Shown: positions 28,758 through 37,149 of the stretch, piece by piece
How the letters are laid out: the number at the start of each line of letters is the position of its first letter
Numbering within the stretch: the first letter of the stretch is position 1
NCBI RefSeq assembly: GCF_004348725.1
Contig: NZ_SMKR01000034.1
Coordinates: 1-49,091 of the forward strand
DNA: 49,091 bases
Origin: Kribbella turkmenica
GTDB lineage: Bacteria; Actinomycetota; Actinomycetes; Propionibacteriales; Kribbellaceae
Direction: 5' to 3'
Notes under the pieces: model-generated
The model's database searches: none
What the model was told of the DNA's origin: nothing
The model's input: the letters and a program-made list of their open reading frames with translations, nothing else
Translations under genes and position numbers: made by a program

Positions 28758-30043
28758 GCAGGCTGCCGAACGAGCAACTGCAGGACGTGTACCTGCGGCG
28801 GATCCGCCGTGGGATCCTCAAGCACCGCCGGCCGATGCTGCGGCGGCCCACGGTCCTGTTCATCGCGGGCCAGCCCGGCGCTGGGAAGACCACCATGCAG
28901 GCGGCGGCGATCGAGCGCCTCGGGATGAAGACCGCGTACGTCCTCGACCACGACGAGTTGCTCGACAAGCACCCCGGCTACGCGAGCGGGGCGCTCGAGA
29001 ACGACTACACCGCGGCCGCCGTCTACGGCCAGGACGCGGCGATCTGGCGCGGCTGGGCCCTCCAGGACGTGCAGGCGCGGCAGCTGGACGTGGTCGTGCC
29101 GTTCCCGATCTCCGGCCAGTACGACCTCGACCTGATGAAGCAGTTCCAGGACAAGGGGTACCGCGTCGAGGTCGCGTTCGCGGCGGTGCACGAGGCGCAG
29201 AGCCAGCTCGGGATCATGGAGCGCTTCGTCGACGGCCGGCAGGAGTCGGGGTACGGACGCTGGATCGGCGCGGGGCAGCACGACCAGATCTACCGGGACA
29301 TGCTGGGCACCGCGGAGGCGATCGAGGCACACCGGCTCGCCGACGCCGTGCACGTGTACCGGCGCGGAGAGGCCGAGCCGGTCTTCACCAACGAGCGGAA
29401 GAACGGTCTGTGGCGGCACCCGCCGGGCTCGAGCCGCGCAGCGATCGAGGCGGAGCGGAACCGGCCGTGGACCGACCGGGAGGTGAATCACTTCCACCGC
29501 GGGTGGAACCGGCTCGCCGCGCTCGCCGACCGGCCGATCAAGGACCACTTCAAGGCGATGCCGTTGATGGCTTCCGACGAAGGCCGCCGGCTGCTCGGCC
29601 GGCTGCAGCAGCTGGCCGCTCCGAAGCTCGCCGAACACCGGCGCTTCGCTGAACAACGCGGCGCCCCGGCATCGACCCGCCAGGCAACCGGCCCAGAGCT
29701 CCAGCAGCCGACTCACCCCGGGCATCAGCCACCCATCCCTCAACCATCTGCTCAGCAGTTCCCGCCGCGTCCGCAGTTCGCGCCGACTGTGCACCTGACG
29801 CAGCAGCAGGAGGGCGCCGGACATGACCAAGCCGGGCGGAGAGAGCATGACTGGCAGCAGTTCGGCGTTCGGTTGCAGGCTGAGCAGACGCCGGCGAGTG
29901 CCATCACAGCACCAGGCGCCGGGGCGCACCCGCAGCCGGAGGCGGACGCGGCGCAGCCCGCGCAGCGGTATCACCGCGGCCCGTCCGCCGGCCCGGCGCG
30001 CGGCGAGCACGGCCCCGGTGAGAGCGCCCGCGACTCCAGGTGA
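28754..30043 (+). CDS. zeta-toxin family kinase with long low-complexity tail
   Basis: Zeta/PezT toxins phosphorylate UDP-N-acetylglucosamine-type cell-wall precursors. The Walker A motif AGQPGAGKTT is at 38-47, followed by the substrate-site motif VLDHDELLDKHPGY with Asp65 and Asp67, then FPISGQYDLDLMKQFQDKGY and RFVDGRQESGYGRW, in the order of zeta kinases. The kinase core occupies about residues 1-285. Residues from about 300 to 429 are Gln/Pro/Ala/His-rich and look disordered, an unusual extension. GTG start in a four-base overlap with the small acidic gene. Whether it kills cells or is a chromosomal kinase with another job is open. Confidence 0.85.
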   Translation: MSRLPNEQLQDVYLRRIRRGILKHRRPMLRRPTVLFIAGQPGAGKTTMQAAAIERLGMKTAYVLDHDELLDKHPGYASGALENDYTAAAVYGQDAAIWRGWALQDVQARQLDVVVPFPISGQYDLDLMKQFQDKGYRVEVAFAAVHEAQSQLGIMERFVDGRQESGYGRWIGAGQHDQIYRDMLGTAEAIEAHRLADAVHVYRRGEAEPVFTNERKNGLWRHPPGSSRAAIEAERNRPWTDREVNHFHRGWNRLAALADRPIKDHFKAMPLMASDEGRRLLGRLQQLAAPKLAEHRRFAEQRGAPASTRQATGPELQQPTHPGHQPPIPQPSAQQFPPRPQFAPTVHLTQQQEGAGHDQAGRREHDWQQFGVRLQAEQTPASAITAPGAGAHPQPEADAAQPAQRYHRGPSAGPARGEHGPGESARDSR

Positions 30044-30122
30044 CGCCTGACAGCGACCCGCCGGTTCGGCCCGGTGGCGATATCCGCTCGCCTGGTTGGG
30101 GTCGGGTTGTCAGACTGGTGCG

Positions 30123-31805
30123 ATGGGTCACGTAGATGTCGGTGGGGTCGGCTTCGAGTTGCCGGACGGGCGGGTGTTGCTGGACGACGTCACGTTACGG
30201 GTCGGCGACGGAGCCAAGGTCGCGCTGGTCGGAGCGAACGGGTCCGGCAAGACCACGCTGACCAGGATCATCGCCGGGGACCTGAAACCGCACAGCGGCA
30301 GCATCTCGCGGTCCGGCGGGCTCGGCGTGATGCGGCAGTTCGTCGGCTCGGTGCGGGACTCGTCGACCGTGCGGGACCTGCTGCTGTCGGTCGCGCCGGA
30401 GGCCATCCGAACCGCCGCGGCCAAGCTGGACCAGGCCGAGCTGGCGATGATAGAGGCCGACGACGAGAAGACCCAGCTCAGGTACGCCCAGGCCGTCGCC
30501 GACTGGGGTGAGGTCGGCGGGTACGACGCCGAAGTCCTCTGGGACGTGTGTACGACAGCCGCCCTCGGCATCCCGTTCGACCGCTGCCGCTGGCGGGAGG
30601 TGAAGACGCTGTCCGGCGGTGAGCAGAAGCGCCTGGTCCTGGAGGCCCTCCTGCGCGGACCCGACGAGGTCCTGATGCTCGACGAGCCGGACAACTATCT
30701 CGACGTACCGGGGAAGCGCTGGCTGGAGGAGCAGCTCCGGGCCACCGACAAGACCGTGCTCTACATCAGCCACGACCGTGAGTTGCTGGCCAATACCGCG
30801 ACCCGGATCGTCACCGTCGAGCTCGGTGCCGCCGGCAACACCGTGTGGACGCACGGCGGCGGCTTCAGGACCTACCACGAGGCCCGGCAGCACCGGTTCG
30901 AGCGGTTCGAGGAACTGCGCAAGCGCTGGGACGAGGAGCACGCGAAGCTTCGTGCGCAGATGCTGATGTACAAGCAGAAGGCGGCGTACAACTCCGACAT
31001 GGCGTCCCGGTACCGGGCCGCGCAGACCCGGCTGCGCAAGTTCGAGGAGGCCGGGCCGCCGCAGGCGATCCCGCGCGAGCAGAAGGTCAGCATGCGGCTG
31101 ACCGGCGGCCGTACCGGCAAGCGTGCGGTGGTCTGCACGAGCCTCGAGCTGACCGGTCTGATGAAGCCCTTCGACCTCGAGGTCTGGTACGGCGAACGCG
31201 TGGCCGTGCTGGGGTCCAACGGGTCCGGCAAGTCGCACTTCCTGCGACTGCTGGCCAACGGCGGCTCCGATCCGGATGTCGAGCACCGGCCGGTCGGCGA
31301 CGTACAGATCGCTCCGGTGGCGCACAGCGGCAACGCGAAGCTGGGTGCCCGGGTCCGGCCCGGATGGTTCGCGCAGACGCACGAGCACCCGGAGTTGGTG
31401 GGCCGGACTCTGCTGGAAATCCTGCACCGCGGTGACGAGCACCGGGAGGGCATGGGCCGCGAGCTGGCCTCGCGGAAACTGGACCGGTACGAGCTGGCGC
31501 ACGCGGCCGAGCAGACGTTCGACAGCCTGTCCGGTGGTCAGCAGGCCCGTTTCCAGATCCTCATGCTCGAGCTGTCGGGGGCCACGCTGCTGCTGCTCGA
31601 CGAGCCGACCGACAACCTCGACGTGGAGTCGGCGGAGGCTCTGGAGGAGGGGCTCGACTCCTTCGACGGGACGGTGCTCGCGGTCACGCACGACCGCTGG
31701 TTCGCCCGTGGGTTCGACCGGTACCTCGTGTTCGGCGCCGACGGTTCCGTGTACGAGTCGAACGAACCGGTCTGGGACGAAGGCCGGGTCGAGCGGGCTC
31801 GCTGA
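30123..31805 (+). CDS. ABC-F family ATPase
   Basis: ABC-F proteins are soluble twin ATPases; many bind the ribosome, and some protect it from antibiotics. With ATG 30123 the 560 residues have Walker A at 37-44 (GANGSGKT) and 364-371 (GSNGSGKS), signatures LSGGEQ at 163-168 and LSGGQQ at 469-474, and Walker B LMLDEP at 184-189 and LLLDEP at 490-495. No membrane segment is present. The inter-domain linker (about 255-330) is charged and helical. CAGACT seven bases upstream of ATG may be a -10 box of a near-leaderless transcript. Subfamily and antibiotic link cannot be told from sequence alone. Confidence 0.9.
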   Translation: MGHVDVGGVGFELPDGRVLLDDVTLRVGDGAKVALVGANGSGKTTLTRIIAGDLKPHSGSISRSGGLGVMRQFVGSVRDSSTVRDLLLSVAPEAIRTAAAKLDQAELAMIEADDEKTQLRYAQAVADWGEVGGYDAEVLWDVCTTAALGIPFDRCRWREVKTLSGGEQKRLVLEALLRGPDEVLMLDEPDNYLDVPGKRWLEEQLRATDKTVLYISHDRELLANTATRIVTVELGAAGNTVWTHGGGFRTYHEARQHRFERFEELRKRWDEEHAKLRAQMLMYKQKAAYNSDMASRYRAAQTRLRKFEEAGPPQAIPREQKVSMRLTGGRTGKRAVVCTSLELTGLMKPFDLEVWYGERVAVLGSNGSGKSHFLRLLANGGSDPDVEHRPVGDVQIAPVAHSGNAKLGARVRPGWFAQTHEHPELVGRTLLEILHRGDEHREGMGRELASRKLDRYELAHAAEQTFDSLSGGQQARFQILMLELSGATLLLLDEPTDNLDVESAEALEEGLDSFDGTVLAVTHDRWFARGFDRYLVFGADGSVYESNEPVWDEGRVERAR

Positions 31806-31816
31806 GGCTCGCCGCG

Positions 31817-32356
31817 TCAGCTCGGGCGGTCGACGCGGTAGACGTAGTGGAGTGGGTCGTCGATGGGGTTGTCCGGCTCCATCGGCCCTTCGGCGACCCG
31901 CCGGAACCCGGCACGCTCCAGCGCCCGCCACGACAGCCGATTGCCCGCCACGACCGCGACGATGACGGCCTCGGCGTCGGGGTACGCCGTCCAGCTGTCG
32001 GCGACCATGGCCGCGATCATCCCGGTGCCGATGCCTCGGCCGGTCCGACTGGCTTCACCGACCAGGTAGTCGACGGTGAGCGCGCCCGCGGGGACCTCGG
32101 TGAGCTTCTCGAACTCGGTCAGGTACTCCGGGTAGTCGGCCAGCCGGCAGCGCTGGATCAGCCCGACCGGCTCGTCGTCGAGGTGGACGAGCCAGTCCTC
32201 GGACGGCTCACGCCGGTCCGCGCTCGTGCCGAAGTCCCGCTCGACCGCCTCCGGGCTGGTCTCGTGGTTCCACCAGCGTGCCACGTGCGGGTGGGCCAGC
32301 CACTCGGCGAGCAGGCCGAAGTCGTCCCGGGTGAGCCGGCGGAACCGGTAGGTCAT
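31817..32356 (-). CDS. GNAT acetyltransferase, Acetyltransf_8/AAC(6')-like
   Basis: The ATG at 32356 gives 179 residues (MTYRFRRLTRDDFGLLAEWL); GAGGGG six bases upstream supports it, and the upstream open frame (another 54 codons) lacks homology. HVARWWNHETSPEAVERDFG, then DWLVHLDDEPVGLIQRCRLA, then SRTGRGIGTGMIAAM (the acetyl-CoA loop) and ERAGFRRVAEGPME are in the order of the AAC(6')/siderophore-acetylase branch of GNAT proteins. Aminoglycoside or other small amines are possible substrates; the sequence does not decide. Convergent with the ABC-F gene, 11 bases apart. Confidence 0.85.
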   Translation of the reverse strand: MTYRFRRLTRDDFGLLAEWLAHPHVARWWNHETSPEAVERDFGTSADRREPSEDWLVHLDDEPVGLIQRCRLADYPEYLTEFEKLTEVPAGALTVDYLVGEASRTGRGIGTGMIAAMVADSWTAYPDAEAVIVAVVAGNRLSWRALERAGFRRVAEGPMEPDNPIDDPLHYVYRVDRPS

Positions 32357-32384
32357 GATGATCCCCTCTGACGGTGAAAACGAT

Positions 32385-32930
32385 TCAATGCGTCTTCCGG
32401 TAGTAGCGGGCCTGGCGTCCGCGCTGGCTGCAGGAGGCGTGGCAGAACCGCCGTCGTCCGTGCGTCCGCACGAACAACATCCGGCAGCCGGGCCCTTCGC
32501 ACCGGCCGATCCGGTCATCCCCGGCGGCCAACTCGATCGCTTCGCTCGCGAGTGCTGCCAGGAGGCGGGTCGTCCCCGAGGTCGCCGAGTCCGTCGACGC
32601 CGACGGGCGCCCGCCTGACGGCCACGTCAGCCGCACCGAGGAGTACGCCAGTGCGGCACAGTCGTTGACGGCCGCGATCGGATCGGGGCCCGGGTGCCGG
32701 CCGTCGGCGACCGCCGCCAGCAGGCGGTGGACGTGGCCGCGCAACTCGCGGACCCGGCCGGCGTCCCTCGTCGGCACTCGGTGCACGCCGGCGTCGTGGG
32801 CGTCGCCGTACGCCTGGAACCAGCCGCGGACGAGCTCCGGCGTCGCCAGGTAGTCAACCGCGCCGTCGTCGTACCAGGTGTTCGCGAACTCGACCGCGAG
32901 CGGCTCGGTGCCGAGTAGGGGAAACTCCAT
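32385..32930 (-). CDS. CGNR zinc-finger (ABATE domain) regulator, variant CSQR
   Basis: The 181 residues have the ABATE stress-response domain at about 1-135 (LAVEFANTWYDD, LATPELVRGWF) and a C-terminal treble-clef zinc finger with Cys144, Cys149, Cys163 and Cys167. The finger normally reads C-GNR-x-R; here it reads CSQRGRQARYY at 167-177, so the name-giving GN is replaced by SQ. The four cysteines and basic residues are kept, so a fold is likely. An inverted repeat overlaps the promoter region. Downstream runs the GNAT gene on the same strand. Confidence 0.85.
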   Translation of the reverse strand: MEFPLLGTEPLAVEFANTWYDDGAVDYLATPELVRGWFQAYGDAHDAGVHRVPTRDAGRVRELRGHVHRLLAAVADGRHPGPDPIAAVNDCAALAYSSVRLTWPSGGRPSASTDSATSGTTRLLAALASEAIELAAGDDRIGRCEGPGCRMLFVRTHGRRRFCHASCSQRGRQARYYRKTH

Positions 32931-32933
32931 ATG

Positions 32934-32962
32934 CTGACGGTAACAGTAGATTTATCCGTCAG
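32934..32962 (-). promoter_or_regulatory. inverted repeat at CGNR gene promoter
   Basis: CTGACGG (32934-32940) and CCGTCAG (32956-32962) are perfect inverted 7-mers around a 15-base AT-rich centre, four bases before the ATG of the CGNR gene. The location suggests an operator for autoregulation, with the promoter in the AT-rich centre and a short or absent leader. Confidence 0.6.
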
Positions 32963-33996
32963 CTAGGGAGATACGCACCAGCCGTCGCGGTACGCCGCCC
33001 AGTCGGCGGCTGTGGCGGTGAAGTCGACGTACACGGCCAGACCGAAGTTCTGCCGGTCCGAAGTGCCCAGAGCGAGGCGGGCGCCGCGGACGGCCGCCGC
33101 GACGGTCTCCGCGTGACCCAGTGGGAGGGGTTGCTCTCCCAGTAGGCGGGCAGGCCCATCAGGAGGTCGGTCGACGCCGGCGTCGCCGCCAGCGACAGTG
33201 CGGTCTGCTGGGCGACATAGCCGCCGTACAAGGACTCCAGCGGCATCGCGGTGTCGTACGACATCACGGCGATTCGCTCGACCCGGCGGGCAACCTCGGC
33301 GAAATAGTTCTGAGACCACCACTTGCCCTCGCCGGTGAGTGCCAACGGCAGGGCATTGATTCGCCGGAGCGGCTCCAATTGAGCTGCCGCAACCGACAGC
33401 GGTACGCCGTGCCGGTCGGTCAGCACATGCGTTTCGTCGAGTACGGCGAGGAATCCGGTCGACCCGGAATGCACCGGCTCGAAGTCGAAGTGGATGCCCT
33501 GGAAGCCCTGATCGAGGACGGCGGCCGCGGACGCCACGACCCGGGTCCGCACGGCGGCGTCGTCCAGGTCCAGGCCCGGGTTCTTGCCGGGTTGCACGAG
33601 GTTGCCGAGCCAGGCCTGCACGCGGACGCCGGGAGCCGCGGCCCGCATCGCCGACGTGAACCACCGCGCCTTCGGCGACACCGTTGCGATTGGCAACGTT
33701 CCGTCGTGCTCCAGCGGGCCGGCGTGGACGTACAGGTCCCGGATGCCAGTGTCTTCGAGCTGTCGGGCCAGCGCGGTCACGTCGGCCTCGGTCTTCCGCC
33801 CGTCCACCCAGGCATGGCCGAGCCACAGGGCGTCGTTGTTCCGGGTTTGCGCCTCGGCGGCCGGGTCACCGGCGTACCGGACCTGCAGCGACCCGGCGTA
33901 CGCGCCGAGCGGAAGCGGCACGAGCACGACGAAGGCGAGTGCGAGACCGATCAGGACTCGGCGTCTGCGGGACCAGTTCTGCCAGCGCTGCCTCAC
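32963..33996 (-). pseudogene. GH18-like hydrolase, frameshifted
   Basis: A GTG at 33996, overlapping the TetR remnant's TGA, opens a frame with one membrane segment near the N-terminus (VLIGLALAFVVLVPLPLG), then a TIM-barrel-like domain with FQGIHFDFEPVHSG (the DxE end of the GH18 catalytic motif) and ERIAVMSYDTAMPL. After SNPSHW the frame is lost. The second frame continues GHAETVAAAVRGARLALG to YRDGWCVSP, stop at 32963, and the C-terminus is clearly the same protein. Restoring one G in the G-run (CCC on this strand, 33117-33119) joins both halves into about 345 residues. It may be a real pseudogene or a sequencing error. Confidence 0.7.
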
Positions 33997-34300
33997 GGAC
34001 GCAGGCCGTCGTAGACGAGCGCGAGCATCCGGTCGCGGACATCCGGCTCGAGCGCGAGCGAGGTCGCGCCCCGGGGAGGCGCCGATCAGTAGCGCGTATA
34101 CCTCGGCCGGCCCGGCGTCACGCCGTACGGCGCCGGCGTCCTGGGCGCGCGTGAGGAGCGTGCCGAACGCGGCCCGCAGGCCGCTGCCGGCCTTCGTCGC
34201 CTCCGCGCCGGCGCCCGACCCGGCCGCGGTCAGCGCCTCCGCGATCGCGAGCTTCGAGGCGGACTCCCGGAACCGGCGAATGCCCCTGCCGCGTCGTAGA
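33993..34300 (-). pseudogene. TetR-type regulator remnant, no HTH
   Basis: The frame ending near 34070 reads RFRESASKLAIAEALTAAGS and GLRAAFGTLLTRAQDAGAVR, typical of the ligand-binding half of actinobacterial TetR proteins. A G-run at 34069-34072 then shifts the frame: after GAS(P)G the alternative frame reads ATSLALEPDVRDRMLALVYD to a TGA at 33993-33995, a normal TetR end. No helix-turn-helix is found upstream, where the DoxX gene lies. The gene is thus 5'-truncated and frameshifted. The left limit of homology is approximate. Confidence 0.6.
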
Positions 34301-34372
34301 CGGCAGAGGCGCCGGATGGCCCCGGACCGAGGCAACTGAGCCCGCCCGGGGCCATCTCCACATGGCCAACCC

Positions 34373-34831
34373 TCACGCCCGCAGCCGCAGTGGTGACGCG
34401 GCCAGGGCCTTCGCCGCGATCACCAGGCCGGCGGCCGCCAGCACGATGTCCTTCAGCACGTACTGCGCTTCCAGCGTCGGCGTCCCCGGGAACAGGTCGC
34501 CGAAGAACAGCACCAGCGGCGACATGATCCCGACCAGCGAAAGCCCGAGCACCAGCAGCCCGGTCCGCAGGAACTTGCCGGTGACCAGCGTCAGCCCGAT
34601 GAAGCACTCCATCAGCGCCGTCAGCAGGACGGCGTTCCGTCCTTCGACGATGCCGAGCGTGAGCGTGTCGAGCGTCCGCATCACCAGCGCCTCCGCCGGG
34701 CTCGCACCCGGGAAGAACTTGAGGACGCCGAAGCCCAGGAAGATCAGCCCCAGGCTGACCCGGAGGATGTCGACACTTCGCCGCCCGAGCCAGTCGGCCA
34801 GCTTGTTTTCCCTGAAGAGCAAGGCATTCAT
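34373..34831 (-). CDS. DoxX-like membrane protein
   Basis: The ATG at 34831 (AGGAGA just upstream) gives 152 residues beginning MNALLFRENKLADWLGRRSV. Four hydrophobic segments are visible: RVSLGLIFLGFGVLKFFPG, AVLLTALMECFIGLTLVTG, GLLVLGLSLVGIMSPLVLFF and IVLAAAGLVIAAKALAA. These and the size match the DoxX/DUF417-type family, small four-helix inner membrane proteins. The function is unknown. The longer upstream frame is rejected. Confidence 0.75.
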   Translation of the reverse strand: MNALLFRENKLADWLGRRSVDILRVSLGLIFLGFGVLKFFPGASPAEALVMRTLDTLTLGIVEGRNAVLLTALMECFIGLTLVTGKFLRTGLLVLGLSLVGIMSPLVLFFGDLFPGTPTLEAQYVLKDIVLAAAGLVIAAKALAASPLRLRA

Positions 34832-34932
34832 GGTGGTTTCTCCTGTCGCGATCGATGTGTCAACAGCGTCGCGAAAACCACCTGTCCGCCGCGTCGGGCA
34901 GTCGACGGCACTTCCTGTACCGCAGCCGGCGT

Positions 34933-34957
34933 AGGACTCAGGGATGCCCTGAGTCCT
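34933..34957 (-). terminator. terminator of the sulfatase operon
   Basis: AGGACTCAGGG (34933-34943) pairs perfectly with CCCTGAGTCCT (34947-34957) around a three-base loop, 11 bases downstream of the sulfatase stop on the minus strand. It separates this operon from DoxX. Confidence 0.75.
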
Positions 34958-34968
34958 GGCGGAGTAGT

Positions 34969-36312
34969 TCACTCCAGCCGGCGACCGTCCAGCTTCAGCC
35001 GCCGGACGGTGGTCTCGGGGAACCGCCCGCGGTCGCGAATGCCGGGGTAGGCGTCGATCGTGACGGTCTGCCGCTCGATGCGTGCGATCTCGGCGATCAG
35101 GGCGGCCCGCAGTTCGGCCGCGATCTCCTGGTGGTTGGCGCTGTCGACCAGGTTGTCCAACTCGTACGGGTCGGCCTGGAGGTCGTACAGCGCCCGCTCG
35201 GTGTAGCGGTCGGTTCCGGGGACGTCGCCCGCGTCCGGCGCGTGCACGTAGTACTTCCACCGGCCCGTCCGGAGTGCACGGCCGACCTCCGACTCGCTGA
35301 TCTGGATCAGCACGCCGGCACTCGTCGTGCGCTCCCGGAGCGGTACGCCGTCCAGGTGCTCGGGCAACTCGATCCCGGCCGCGTCGAGCACCGTCGGGAC
35401 TACGTCCACCGTGCTGACGGGTACGCCGACGCGAGTACCACCGCGGTAGCCAGGGCCCTCCACGACCAGCGGGACCCTGACCGACCCGTCATGCGGCGAA
35501 CGCTTGTACTCGTTGTTGCGGGTTTTGAAGTGCGAGCCGTGGTCGGAGGTGTAGACGACCAGGGTGTCGTCGAGCAGGTCCAAGCTGATCAGGGCATCGC
35601 GGAGCCGGCCAAGGCACTCGTCGACCCGCTTGATCTGGCCGTAGTACCCGGCGGCGTGCTGGTGCGCCGTCCCCGGGAGGGTGGCCAGGTCCGGTGGCAG
35701 CCAGGCGCCGTTGTAGGTGTCGCGGTAGACCTCGGGGGCCGGGTAGTCGTCGTGCTCGTTCTGGTGGTGCGGCTCGATCAGCGACAGGAACAGCATGAAC
35801 GGGCGGTCGTCGCCCGAGGCTCTGGCGACGAAGCGGATCGCCGCGTCGGTGAGGGCGTCCGGCCGGTAGCCGGGAAGCCGGACGGGCTCGCCGTCCCGGT
35901 CGTACACGACCGTCCGGTACGCGTCCGAGGTGAACTCGAGCAGGTTCGCGCCCAGCCAGAAGTCGTACCCGCCCTGCTCCTCCACCGGGACAGGGTCCTG
36001 GGTGCCGAGGTGCCACTTGCCGATGTAGCCGGTCTGGTAGCCGGCAGCGCCGAAGAGGCGGCCCAGTGTCGGGGCGTCCGTGGGCAGCGGCACGTTGTTG
36101 CGGAAGACGGTGGTATTGGTCGGGTACATGCCCGTCTGCAGTGCGGCCCGGGCCGGTGCGCAGACGGGATTCGTGGTGCACGCGGACTCGAACATCGTGC
36201 CGTGACGGGCCATCAGGTCGAGGTTGGGGGTCAGACCGAGTGGACTGCCGGCCGCGCCGACGGTGTCGGAGCGCTGCTGGTCGGTGAAGAAGACGATCAC
36301 ATTGGGGCGCAT
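34969..36312 (-). CDS. cytoplasmic-type sulfatase
   Basis: Sulfatases hydrolyse sulfate esters using a formylglycine made from Cys in C-x-P/A-x-R. The ATG at 36312 gives 447 residues; TTG codons just upstream are possible, but GAGGA is well placed for the ATG. The metal site FFTDQQRSD is at 8-16 and the modifiable Cys51 lies in VCAPARAALQTGMYP; the GKWHLG and YTSDHGSHFK motifs are also present. No signal peptide or membrane segment is visible, so the enzyme is likely intracellular. It is the last gene of the sugar-import operon. Confidence 0.93.
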   Translation of the reverse strand: MRPNVIVFFTDQQRSDTVGAAGSPLGLTPNLDLMARHGTMFESACTTNPVCAPARAALQTGMYPTNTTVFRNNVPLPTDAPTLGRLFGAAGYQTGYIGKWHLGTQDPVPVEEQGGYDFWLGANLLEFTSDAYRTVVYDRDGEPVRLPGYRPDALTDAAIRFVARASGDDRPFMLFLSLIEPHHQNEHDDYPAPEVYRDTYNGAWLPPDLATLPGTAHQHAAGYYGQIKRVDECLGRLRDALISLDLLDDTLVVYTSDHGSHFKTRNNEYKRSPHDGSVRVPLVVEGPGYRGGTRVGVPVSTVDVVPTVLDAAGIELPEHLDGVPLRERTTSAGVLIQISESEVGRALRTGRWKYYVHAPDAGDVPGTDRYTERALYDLQADPYELDNLVDSANHQEIAAELRAALIAEIARIERQTVTIDAYPGIRDRGRFPETTVRRLKLDGRRLE

Positions 36313-36321
36313 CAACAATCC

Positions 36322-37149
36322 TCACTTGAGGCCGGAGAGCGCGATGCCCTCGACCAGGAATTTCTGGGTGATCACGAAGAACAACGCGGTCGGGACGAAC
36401 AGCAGCAGTGCGCCGGCGGCGGTCAGGTTCCACTGGGTGAAGTACTCCTGGTTGAACAGCGTCAGCCCGATCGGCAGGGTGCGCATCTCCGTCCGGCTGG
36501 TCGCGATCAACGGCCAGAGGAACTCGTTCCACTGGAAGACGAAGGTGAACAGGCCGAGCACCGCCATCGCCGGTTTGCACTGCGGCAGGATCACCCGCAG
36601 GTAGATCCGGAACTCGCCGGCGCCGTCCACCCGGGCTGCCTCGATCAGCTCGTCCGGCAGCGGCTTGATGAACTGCCGCATCAGGAAGATGCCGTAGGCG
36701 TCCATTAGGAACGGCACGATCAGCCCCTGGTAGCTGTCGATCCAGCCGAGGTTGGCGAAGATCGCGTAGATCGGCAGCATCCGGACGAAGAACGGCACCA
36801 TCAGCGTGGACAGCACCGCGACGAACGCGATCCGCTTGCCGGGGAAGTCCATCTTCGCGAACACGTAGCCGACGAGCGGGTCGAAGATCAGGTGGGCGAC
36901 CGTGATCGCGCCGGCCATCACGAAGCTGTTCACGAAGAACCGCCCGAACGGCGCCGCCTCGAACAACCGGGTGAAGTTGCTCCACTGCAGTTCGGCCGGC
37001 CACAGCACCGGATCACCCGACTGCACCTCGGCGTCGCTCTGCAGCGCCAGCACGATCATGTAGAGCAGCGGCAGCACGGTGACCAGGCCGAGCGCGCCCA
37101 GGACGACGTACGCCGCCAACCGGTCGCCCGGGAAGAGTCGCTCACGCAT
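36322..37149 (-). CDS. carbohydrate ABC transporter permease (MalG type)
   Basis: The 275 residues have about six membrane segments and the cytoplasmic EAA loop EAARVDGAGEFRIYLRVILP, which docks to the ATPase. The N-terminal LAAYVVLGALGLVTVLPLLY and the periplasmic loop VLWPAELQWSNFTRLF are typical of the CUT1 family MalG-type subunit. No ATPase gene is adjacent, so an MsiK-like shared ATPase is likely (known in actinobacteria). It overlaps its partner permease by eight bases. Confidence 0.92.
   Translation of the reverse strand: MRERLFPGDRLAAYVVLGALGLVTVLPLLYMIVLALQSDAEVQSGDPVLWPAELQWSNFTRLFEAAPFGRFFVNSFVMAGAITVAHLIFDPLVGYVFAKMDFPGKRIAFVAVLSTLMVPFFVRMLPIYAIFANLGWIDSYQGLIVPFLMDAYGIFLMRQFIKPLPDELIEAARVDGAGEFRIYLRVILPQCKPAMAVLGLFTFVFQWNEFLWPLIATSRTEMRTLPIGLTLFNQEYFTQWNLTAAGALLLFVPTALFFVITQKFLVEGIALSGLK

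Noticed and set aside
29550..30050. Small ORFs within the zeta-kinase tail
   Set aside because: The Gln/Pro-rich tail is in frame with the kinase and ends at a normal stop; the other frames are compositional shadows.
32357..32518. 54 extra codons at the start of the GNAT gene
   Set aside because: No homology, and the good ribosome binding site lies just upstream of ATG 32356.
32959..34335. 458-codon single ORF as one protein
   Set aside because: It fuses a TetR remnant to the start of a hydrolase and ends in the wrong frame. It is best described as two pseudogenes.
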